A stretch of 46,267 nt of DNA from the NCBI GenBank assembly GCA_965370365.1, contig CBDUSP010000005.1, positions 1 through 46,267 of the forward strand. The letters run 5' to 3'. Positions 23,469 through 30,186 of this stretch are shown here, piece by piece. A program made the position numbers and the translations under genes. A model generated the notes under the pieces. That model worked only from the letters and a program-made list of their open reading frames with translations. It did not search any database and was not told where the DNA came from. This DNA comes from DAIDHZ01 sp965370365. GTDB lineage: Bacteria; Chlamydiota; Chlamydiia; Chlamydiales; SM23-39. Numbering within the stretch: the stretch's first letter is position 1; every line of letters starts with the position of its first letter.

Positions 23469-23808
23469 CTATGGAAAGCCAAATGCCGCTATGAATCTCT
23501 TGGCTTTGTAAAATAATGGAACCCGTTACCTCTGTTAAAAAGTAACAAACCCTCTTTGAAATCCGATCACCCTTCACAATGAACTGATAGTGCTCAACAA
23601 AAGGATCCATTCTGAGACAGTTGATGGGATCTAAATTTGTCTCTTCTTTGAGCTCACGAAATGCGGCCTCAATCGGAGTCTCCCCTTCTTCTGCGTGGCC
23701 TTTGGGAAACCCCCAATAACGACCCTTGATATGTTGGATTAAGAAAACTTCCCAATCATTCTCGGTTTTGCGAACGGGGACGGCCCCAAAAGATTCTTCG
23801 TATTTCAT
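23389..23808 (-). CDS. Nudix hydrolase (Ap4A-type)
   Basis: A 139-residue Nudix enzyme. The complete box runs GHAEEGETPIEAAFRELKEET (G-x5-E-x7-REUxEE), preceded by WGFPKG, which is the pattern of bis(5'-nucleosyl)-tetraphosphate pyrophosphatases. The likely substrate is Ap4A or a related nucleotide, but the family is broad. Its ATG overlaps the fabF stop (ATGA). The fabF/nudix pairing is also found in C. trachomatis, as I recall, so the link is old. Confidence 0.93.
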   Translation of the reverse strand: MKYEESFGAVPVRKTENDWEVFLIQHIKGRYWGFPKGHAEEGETPIEAAFRELKEETNLDPINCLRMDPFVEHYQFIVKGDRISKRVCYFLTEVTGSIILQSQEIHSGIWLSIDEGIKKITHKEGKTILAQVADILKKN

Positions 23809-25061
23809 GATTTGTACGGCGCAAAAACGAGGGTTGAGTTATGGCCGCCAAATCCAAAAGAGTTGGAAAGAGCAACTTTTATAACGTGCTTCTTTGAAGT
23901 ATTTGGGACAAGATCAATCCCTTCTGCCTCTGGCTCTGGATTCTCCAAGTTAATCGTCGGATGAATCTCTCCCCTTCGAATCGCTTGAATCGTTGCTACA
24001 GCTTCAAGACCACCAGCAGCACCAAGCGTATGTCCAATCATCGACTTTGTCGAATTGACCTTGATGTTTTTTGCATGATCGCCAAACACCTCCTTAAGAG
24101 AGTTCAGCTCACAAAGATCGCCTGCAAGGGTAGCTGTCGCATGCGCGTTTACGTAGTTTACATCTTCCTTTGCAACACCTGCACACTTCAATGCGTTTTC
24201 AATACAAAGAGCAACTCCTTTTCCATCGGGTCTTGGAGCTGTCATGTGATACGCATCGCAAGAAACGGCACTTCCTAAATACTCGGCGTAAATCGGAGCA
24301 CCGCGTGCAAGAGCATGATCGAGAGATTCTAAGATTAAAACGCCTGCACCCTCTCCCATCACAAAGCCATCGCGATCTATATCCCAAGGACGAGATGCTT
24401 TTGTTGGATCCTCATTGCGCGTCGAGAGAGCCTTCATTGTGACAAACCCAGCAAGACCAACTGGAGTGATGGCAGCTTCAGCTCCTCCACAAACCATTAC
24501 ATCGGCCGTGCCATCCCAAATCTGCTGCGCAGCAGAGTGAATCGAATAATTCGAGGTTGCGCAAGCCGTCGATATCGAGTAGTTAGGCCCTTCAAAACCG
24601 GTATCAATCCCAAGAAGAGCTCCACCCATATTCGTAATGATGTAAGGAACAAAAAATGGGGTTAGACGCTTATACCCCTTCGTTAAAATCGTCTTCACGC
24701 CATCGAGAAAAACAGACATCCCGCCCATGCCAGAGCCAATAACAATCCCCGCACGTTTTTTATCGAGCTTTGCAAGGGCATCTCTCGTTAGCTTTGCGCT
24801 CTCAAGTGCCTTTTTTCCAGCAACAATCGCATAGCGAATAAACGGATCAACCCGACGCGCCTGCTTTTTGTCCATGTAATCGCCGACATCAAAATCGCGC
24901 ACTTCTCCAGCGAATCGCGTCGGGTACTCATCACATGGGAATCCCTCAATAGGAACGATCCCGCTTTTTCCCTTTAACAACTGGTCATAGAAGGTTTCGA
25001 CATCTGTTCCAAAGCAGGAAACGATCCCCATTCCAGTGACAACAATCCTTTTTTTAGCCAT
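23805..25061 (-). CDS. fabF: 3-oxoacyl-[ACP] synthase II
   Basis: A condensing enzyme that elongates acyl-ACP in type II fatty acid synthesis. The Cys-His-His triad is visible: Cys167 in STACATSNYS, His in VNAHATATLAGD and His in KSMIGHTLGAAGG. The C-terminal NSFGFGGHNSTLVF is typical. The length of 418 is normal. It is first in a tightly overlapped minus-strand operon (fabF, nudix, glycosyltransferase-like, bioY, ogt, tag). The intergenic region upstream holds the terminator of the NTT gene. Confidence 0.97.
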   Translation of the reverse strand: MAKKRIVVTGMGIVSCFGTDVETFYDQLLKGKSGIVPIEGFPCDEYPTRFAGEVRDFDVGDYMDKKQARRVDPFIRYAIVAGKKALESAKLTRDALAKLDKKRAGIVIGSGMGGMSVFLDGVKTILTKGYKRLTPFFVPYIITNMGGALLGIDTGFEGPNYSISTACATSNYSIHSAAQQIWDGTADVMVCGGAEAAITPVGLAGFVTMKALSTRNEDPTKASRPWDIDRDGFVMGEGAGVLILESLDHALARGAPIYAEYLGSAVSCDAYHMTAPRPDGKGVALCIENALKCAGVAKEDVNYVNAHATATLAGDLCELNSLKEVFGDHAKNIKVNSTKSMIGHTLGAAGGLEAVATIQAIRRGEIHPTINLENPEPEAEGIDLVPNTSKKHVIKVALSNSFGFGGHNSTLVFAPYKS

Positions 25062-25140
25062 TGGCCTCTATCCTTTAAAAAATTCTTTTTCTACAGATAT
25101 GATACCAAAAACATCCGCCTCAAGCAAACCCGAATTTTTC

Positions 25141-25167
25141 AAAAAGAGGGCTTTCATAACCCTTTAA
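25141..25167 (-). terminator. Rho-independent terminator of NTT gene
   Basis: On the minus strand, 13 bases below the NTT stop, AGGG and CCCT pair across an eight-base loop (TTATGAAA with flanking T and G) and are followed by CTTTTTG. The stem is short but the T-run and position are right. Confidence 0.45.
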
Positions 25168-25179
25168 GAGTAAGTAAGA

Positions 25180-26574
25180 TCAGGTCTGTTCAGTAGGGGA
25201 AAGATCCCCCTTTCGCGCCAGAGCCCCCGTTTTCTTTTCCACAAGAGAGCCCAAATGAGAGGTTGCAAAGACGCAGCTAACAGCAATTAAAAGAGCAATC
25301 CCGCCCGCGAGCGGAGCTGCCCCCAAAACACTTCCTGAGACCTGAATGATCGCGAGGGTTAAAAAGGAGCCACTCCCCCGCCCGATACGGGCGCACATTC
25401 CATCAACAACGAGCTTGCCCTGCATCTTTTCTAGAGGAGGAAGCAGGACGAAGGAAATCTCCTTTGAAGTGTCAAAGAGCGTATATTTTGCAGCTCTCAC
25501 TACGCAAAAGAAGACCGTTCCTAAAAGCACGAGGATTTCAATCTTTCCTGCTAAGGCTGGATTCCAAACAGCAAAGAAAAATGCCCCTTCGGTCACAAGA
25601 AGACAGATCGGCGTAACAAGCGATGCAACAACCCAACGACATTTCTTTAGAAGATATGGAGTAATCACAAGGGCAGATATTGCTGTTAAAACCCCACTCC
25701 AAACAGAGAGTTTTCCCATGAACGCGCAGTAATCTTTCGGATTGGGGAATTTTGTTTTAAGAATGTCAAAAAAGACCACTTCCCCAAGAGCATAGGCAAC
25801 ATAGTCGGCAATGGTTACCCACGCAAGGAGTAAGAGGTAGCGGGACTTAAGACACGCTTGGATGCTCGACCAAAGAGCGAGAGGTTCAGATTTTTCTTGT
25901 TTCTTAGGCTCGAGAGCTGGTTGTTCAGCAAAATACTGCCAAAGCTTATGAAAAAGCCACGCAGTAACCATGCTCAAAATGGCAAGCGCGTACATTAAAA
26001 GAACAAGCGACTCACTCCAAGAGCGCTCGGCCATAAAACCCGTTGTGCAAAGAGAGATCAAGGGGCCCCCTAAAATCGTCCCAACACTTCCCCCAAGCAT
26101 CAATGGCGCGTAGTAACTCTTTGCTTTTTCAAGAGGAACATACTGGTTTATAAGCCCCCAAAAAAGAACCGTTAAAAGAGCGATTTTCCAAAGCTCTGCC
26201 ATTACAAAAAAGGCCATTGAAGCTAACTTTGGAACAAGGGATCCAACTTGGGGAGTCGCAAGCAGAGGATATACACCGATGGCAAATATGAGAAAAAAGA
26301 TGGTAAATACCGCCATAACGGTAAAAAACACGCGCCGCATCGAGTGACGGTTGAGAAGATAGGTCAGGCAGAAGGTCATTAGAACAGCGCCTGGCATGGT
26401 CCCGAAAAGCTCAAACCAGGGAATGGATCCGGCGCCTCCGCCAAGATCTGCAACGACAAGTGCGTTGCGCGCGCTTCGCAAAATGGTATAGCTAATGTTT
26501 AAAAGGCAGACAATGCCAAACATTAGAGAAAAAAGGCGGACAGAGTCCCTTTCTTTCAAAAACGCAAGTCTCAT
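25180..26574 (-). CDS. Nucleotide transporter of the ATP/ADP translocase (NTT/Tlc) family
   Basis: A 464-residue protein with about 11-12 membrane helices. Family marks are SYTILRSARNALVV near the N-terminus, the cluster AELWKIALLTVLFWGLINQ, and AAKYTLFDTSKE with GKLVVDGMCARIGRGSGS near the C-terminus (family form KYxLFDxxKE ... GKAxxDxxGxRxGKSGG). Obligate intracellular bacteria use NTTs to import host ATP or other nucleotides. The substrate of this paralogue cannot be told from sequence; it is shorter than energy-parasite ATP/ADP exchangers (about 500 or more) and differs from them in the C-terminal block. It stands alone between terminator-like DNA and an unknown gene. Confidence 0.88.
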   Translation of the reverse strand: MRLAFLKERDSVRLFSLMFGIVCLLNISYTILRSARNALVVADLGGGAGSIPWFELFGTMPGAVLMTFCLTYLLNRHSMRRVFFTVMAVFTIFFLIFAIGVYPLLATPQVGSLVPKLASMAFFVMAELWKIALLTVLFWGLINQYVPLEKAKSYYAPLMLGGSVGTILGGPLISLCTTGFMAERSWSESLVLLMYALAILSMVTAWLFHKLWQYFAEQPALEPKKQEKSEPLALWSSIQACLKSRYLLLLAWVTIADYVAYALGEVVFFDILKTKFPNPKDYCAFMGKLSVWSGVLTAISALVITPYLLKKCRWVVASLVTPICLLVTEGAFFFAVWNPALAGKIEILVLLGTVFFCVVRAAKYTLFDTSKEISFVLLPPLEKMQGKLVVDGMCARIGRGSGSFLTLAIIQVSGSVLGAAPLAGGIALLIAVSCVFATSHLGSLVEKKTGALARKGDLSPTEQT

Positions 26575-26624
26575 AAGAGGCGGAGTATATAGAAACTACA
26601 CCCCTGTGGCAAGGAAGAGACCTC

Positions 26625-27332
26625 TTAACCCCAAAAAGAGCCCGTAGTTCTCCCCATAGAATGCGGGTTACCATCAAAAAAATCGACGGAGGAATTCTCC
26701 GTTGAGAACTCTTTTATCCCGTTTTCAATCGCACTCTCAATCGAAGATGATTGTTGTTGATTGTTTGGTATTGTAGAAAGAGCTCCTCTTGGGGGCCTCA
26801 ATATGTCATTCGGAAATGCGGTGTTTATGTTAGAAAGAATCGCATCACGATCTTTTCGATTAATTGAAATCTTCCCGAGAGCCTTTTTTGCCTCACTTTG
26901 CACACGCGATACAGAGTCTTTGGCTTTTTGAGACTTCATTTGAGCTTCTGTAAGGACTACATTATCCCAACAATGTAGACTGAATTTCCATTTGTTGATC
27001 TCGGAACCAAACTGTTTCTTGGTGCATTTTTGCGAAGCGCTCGGTGCCTGCTGAGGAAAGAGGGATCTAAGTTCAGGGCAACTAAGGTCCTTTAAAACCT
27101 CAGAAACCCAGTATCCTCTCATAAACAAGCCCAAAGCAATTTGTTTTTCTCTTTGCTCTTCTCTTCGCTGTATATCGACAGGAGATCCTGATAAAGATAA
27201 CTCCTCGCTTGAAGGAGTAGAGGGAGCTTTTTTAGCTATATGAACCACAAACACCTGCTTTAAAAAATAAATAACACAAACTATTGTATGACAAACCCAC
27301 ACAATAGTCAAACAACAGTAATGTTTTACCAT
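26625..27332 (-). CDS. Hypothetical protein
   Basis: A protein of 235 residues from the ATG at 27332, or 208 from a GTG at 27248 that has AGGTG five bases upstream. With the long start, residues 6-24 form one hydrophobic segment; the short start removes it. The body is charged and helical (RREEQREKQIALGLF, KKALGKISINRKDRDAIL) with a polar Asn/Gln/Ser-rich C-terminus (PNNQQQSSSIESAIENG). It is Trp- and Cys-containing in the middle (NKWKFSLHCWDNVV). No family is recognised. It lies alone beside the repeat-rich intergenic region and may be lineage-specific. Confidence 0.6.
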   Translation of the reverse strand: MVKHYCCLTIVWVCHTIVCVIYFLKQVFVVHIAKKAPSTPSSEELSLSGSPVDIQRREEQREKQIALGLFMRGYWVSEVLKDLSCPELRSLFPQQAPSASQKCTKKQFGSEINKWKFSLHCWDNVVLTEAQMKSQKAKDSVSRVQSEAKKALGKISINRKDRDAILSNINTAFPNDILRPPRGALSTIPNNQQQSSSIESAIENGIKEFSTENSSVDFFDGNPHSMGRTTGSFWG

Positions 27333-27378
27333 TTAAAACATTATATGCTTTATCAAATCTTTATAGCTGTGTGGGATA

Positions 27379-27594
27379 CCTCTGTACCGGACAAAAAATG
27401 TTTCCCTTCGAGACCTATCCTGCCGCAGCACCAGCTGCGATCCTGCCGGCGTAGCCGATCCTGCAGCGAAGCGTATCCTGTTAATTTTTACCTCGGGAAT
27501 CTCGTCTTGTAAGCGTTAGCGTATCCTGTTAATTTTCCCCCTAAGGACTTGTTTTCCAAGTCCGTTTCTATTCAATTTTTGTCCGATACAGAGG
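27379..27594. repeat. MITE-like segment with inverted ends and ATCCTG array
   Basis: Ends of 22 bases at 27379-27400 and 27573-27594 are inverted copies with two differences (CCTCTGTA, C or T, then CGGACAAAAA, A or T, TG). Inside, an array at about 27414-27537 repeats ATCCTG at least five times, each preceded by a small GC-rich mini-hairpin such as GGC-GTA-GCC or GCAGC-ACCA-GCTGC. GCGTATCCTGTTAATTTT occurs twice (27471 and 27519). A hairpin follows at 27545-27563. It fills most of the 351-base gap between the unknown gene and nadK; no frame or RNA family is recognised. Confidence 0.65.
27545..27563. repeat. Short perfect hairpin inside the intergenic element
   Basis: GGACTTG and CAAGTCC form a seven-base-pair perfect stem with loop TTTTC. 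Its right side is followed by GTTTCT, so it might weakly terminate plus-strand transcription, but it looks more like a structural part of the repeat element. Confidence 0.45.
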
Positions 27595-27683
27595 CGGGAT
27601 ACAATCGAAAGTGTCGAAAACTTGTTCCAGATAAATAGGGAAAACCGGTATATTTCGGTCTTTGAATCCAACAACTCAAACCT

Positions 27684-28508
27684 ATGATTATTGCCCTTTT
27701 TCCCAATGAGAGCAAAGCCCAGTCCTTTAATCTGGCAAAAGACATCCGCAAATTCCTCGAAGAGAAGGGTGTTACTGTTGTTGCAGAAGATGAAAAAGCA
27801 GGGCAGATTGGAGCAAAACCCCTTTCTTCTATAAAACCACAGGATATCGATTTCCTCATTGCGATGGGAGGAGACGGGACTCTCCTTCGCCTAACACACC
27901 GCTTTCAGCATTTAGACGCCCCGATCCTTGGAATCAACTTAGGTCATCTTGGATTTATGGCTGATGTTCCGCTTGAAGATCTCTACCCAAGTCTTGTTGA
28001 TTTGTTAGAAGATCGTTTTTCTATTGCGAATCGAATTGCACTTGAAGCCGGAAGCCTTTATGCAGTCAACGACATTGCCATCCATCGAGCCCATAATTAC
28101 TCTCTCATTGAACTTGCAATTCGCGTTGATGGGGTCGATGTGAACACCTTTATGGCAGATGGTGTCGTTATTGCAACGCCGAATGGATCCACTGCCTATT
28201 CGCTCGCAGCGGGAGGCCCGATTTTAAGTCCGTCGCTCGATGCCATTGTGATCACTCCCATATGCCCTCACACAATCTCGAATCGTCCCATTGTCATAAC
28301 AGCCGACCACTCCATCGAGATTGAGTATTTAAGTCCTTATGAGCCTGTCGATGTTAGAGCCGATGGGATCAATGCCATTTCCCTTTCTCCAAAACAAAGC
28401 ATCACCGTGAAGCGCTCTAAAAAGAATTTCAAACTGGTAAATCTCCACCGCCATGAATATTTCTCCACGCTTCGCTCAAAACTTGGTTGGTCAGGAAAAT
28501 TAAAATGA
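27684..28508 (+). CDS. nadK: NAD kinase
   Basis: A 274-residue ATP-NAD kinase that makes NADP. It has the GGDGT motif at 62-66 (IAMGGDGTLLR), GINLGHLGFMAD, and the NGSTAYSLAAGGPI block from residue 167 that binds NAD. The NADP made would serve, among others, FabG. The start is ATG 27684; the stop overlaps the following small gene (ATGA). Confidence 0.96.
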   Translation: MIIALFPNESKAQSFNLAKDIRKFLEEKGVTVVAEDEKAGQIGAKPLSSIKPQDIDFLIAMGGDGTLLRLTHRFQHLDAPILGINLGHLGFMADVPLEDLYPSLVDLLEDRFSIANRIALEAGSLYAVNDIAIHRAHNYSLIELAIRVDGVDVNTFMADGVVIATPNGSTAYSLAAGGPILSPSLDAIVITPICPHTISNRPIVITADHSIEIEYLSPYEPVDVRADGINAISLSPKQSITVKRSKKNFKLVNLHRHEYFSTLRSKLGWSGKLK

Positions 28509-28693
28509 CAACTCCCTCCAAAAATGACCCTATGACTCAAGGATCTAAAAAATGGGTCGACCTATTTCGACAGCCCACAGAGGAGACCGCTTTACAAAAA
28601 GAGACTCCTGATGATTCTTTACCTATTGAGTTTTTAACACGTATACGCATCTGGATTGATGTGGTGCTCTTAGCTAAGACGACTAAGAAGTGA
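28505..28693 (+). CDS. Small hypothetical protein coupled to nadK
   Basis: A 62-residue polar protein starting in the nadK stop codon (ATGA) with AGGAAA seven bases upstream, so translation is very likely coupled. The N-terminus is charged (TTPSKNDPMTQGSKKW); the C-terminal half holds an amphipathic or hydrophobic helix (FLTRIRIWIDVVLLAK) ending in Lys residues, which could lie on a membrane. No family is recognised. Its end overlaps the converging holB gene by 24 bases. Confidence 0.6.
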   Translation: MTTPSKNDPMTQGSKKWVDLFRQPTEETALQKETPDDSLPIEFLTRIRIWIDVVLLAKTTKK

Positions 28694-29587
28694 CTCTAAA
28701 CAGACTGAAAGCCTGATATTCCTCTGAATCCCTAACCTTGCTTGATCTACAAGAGTAATTATTTTCTCCATGGGAGGAAGATCCCCCTTGCTCGCTGGCT
28801 CTTCTGGGGAAAAAAGGCGCTCTTTAGAAATCCCTGCCTTTTGAGCGTGTTGATCCCGATACCACATCAAAATTGTCTCAAGGACCCGCTCTATGTTTTG
28901 GTTTTTTATTGTGGGATCATCACTTTCAACAAGTGCTTCAACTTCCTCAATTTTACGAAGAAAATTGGGATACGAAAGTCTTTGAGAAAGGAGGGTAAAT
29001 AAAGCCGATTCCTGCGGAGGCTTTGAGCTAAGTGCAATGGCTTTGCCAATCGATCCAAAAGATAGCTTGGCAAGAAGCTCATCATACCCTTTGCTTTTAA
29101 GAAAGGCAGCAATCAGGCTCTCTTCAATTGGCTTAAACTCCAAATGCGCACATCGAGATCGAATCGTTGGAAGCATCTCATTTGCATGCTCCGTTATCAA
29201 AATCAAGGTTGTATCTGGACTTGGCTCTTCAAGCGTCTTTAAAATTGCGTTTGCAGACGCCGTTTGCATTTTGTGTGCATCATAGATTACAAAAACCTTG
29301 CCCGTTCCCTCAAAAGAGACTTTATGAACTTCATCGATCATCAGGCGAAGAGTGTCGATTGCATGAAGGCCACTTTTACTCTCAGGTCTCAAGGCATGAA
29401 AGTCAGGATGGGTTTCCACTTTTTCAGGAGTAGTGCTTAGAAAAGACGCGCTTAAATGTTTCGCAAATAGACTTTTCCCAAGTCCGGATAGTCCTGAAAA
29501 TACGAGCGCATGAGGAAGCGTATTTGTTTGAAGGCCTTTTGTGAGATAGGCCTTAATCCCCTCGTTTCCAATTAAATCTTCAAACAC
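28670..29587 (-). CDS. holB: DNA polymerase III delta' subunit
   Basis: A clamp-loader AAA+ protein of 305 residues. It shows P-loop GLSGLGKS (32-39), VFVIYDAHKMQ in place of a strict Walker B, ASANAILKTLEEP and IRSRCAHLEF (SRC motif). It is last in the minus-strand operon DUF721, gyrB, gyrA, tmk, holB, overlapping tmk by 16 bases. The tmk-holB pairing is common in bacteria. The C-terminal half is diverged, as usual. Confidence 0.92.
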   Translation of the reverse strand: MFEDLIGNEGIKAYLTKGLQTNTLPHALVFSGLSGLGKSLFAKHLSASFLSTTPEKVETHPDFHALRPESKSGLHAIDTLRLMIDEVHKVSFEGTGKVFVIYDAHKMQTASANAILKTLEEPSPDTTLILITEHANEMLPTIRSRCAHLEFKPIEESLIAAFLKSKGYDELLAKLSFGSIGKAIALSSKPPQESALFTLLSQRLSYPNFLRKIEEVEALVESDDPTIKNQNIERVLETILMWYRDQHAQKAGISKERLFSPEEPASKGDLPPMEKIITLVDQARLGIQRNIRLSVCLESLLSRLS

Positions 29588-30186
29588 TGGAGAGCCTCTT
29601 CCAAGATCTTTTCTTTCGAAAGCGTAGCATCCAAAACATGGATCCGTTTGGGATTTTCTTTTGCAATCTCTAAGAAGGCGTTTCGCACTTTTGTATGAAA
29701 AGAAAACCCTTCTTTTTCAATCCGATCCTGCTCTTTAATTTTTTGTGCGCGGGAGAGTCCAAGAGACGGCTCAATATCCAGAAAGAAGGTAAGATCTGGC
29801 TCTAAATTTTGGGAAAAGAATGCGCAGGCATGAGCAACTTCATCTTTACCGAGCGCGCGCGCAATTCCTTGATAGGCAACAGATGAATCATTAAATCGAT
29901 CACAAAGGACGATTTCCCCCTCTTCGAGTGCAGGAAGAAGAACGTCTTCAATATGCTGCGCTCTAGATGCTAAAAACAGAGCAAGCTCCGCAAAAGGCGA
30001 GATCTTTTCTTGCCCGTTTTCAAGAAGAAGGGAGCGCACCTTCTCGCTAAGAGGAGTGCCTCCCGGTTCTCGCGTTTTAAACGCGGTGTGTTTTTGTGAG
30101 ATCAGGTGCCCGTAAATCCCCTCAATTAGGGTTGTCTTTCCAGCACCTTCTCCCCCTTCAAACGTGATTAACTTTCCTCGTCGCAT
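29572..30186 (-). CDS. tmk: Thymidylate kinase
   Basis: It phosphorylates dTMP to dTDP. The 204-residue protein has the P-loop EGGEGAGKTTL (10-20), the dTMP-site motif VLCDRFNDSSVAYQG, and the lid region SRAQKIKEQDRIE. It overlaps gyrA upstream (19 bases) and holB downstream (16 bases), so translation in the operon is tightly linked. Confidence 0.96.
   Translation of the reverse strand: MRRGKLITFEGGEGAGKTTLIEGIYGHLISQKHTAFKTREPGGTPLSEKVRSLLLENGQEKISPFAELALFLASRAQHIEDVLLPALEEGEIVLCDRFNDSSVAYQGIARALGKDEVAHACAFFSQNLEPDLTFFLDIEPSLGLSRAQKIKEQDRIEKEGFSFHTKVRNAFLEIAKENPKRIHVLDATLSKEKILEEALQCLKI

Noticed and set aside
27414..27537. CRISPR array
   Set aside because: Repeat units are too short and irregular, spacers are not of uniform length, and no cas gene is nearby.
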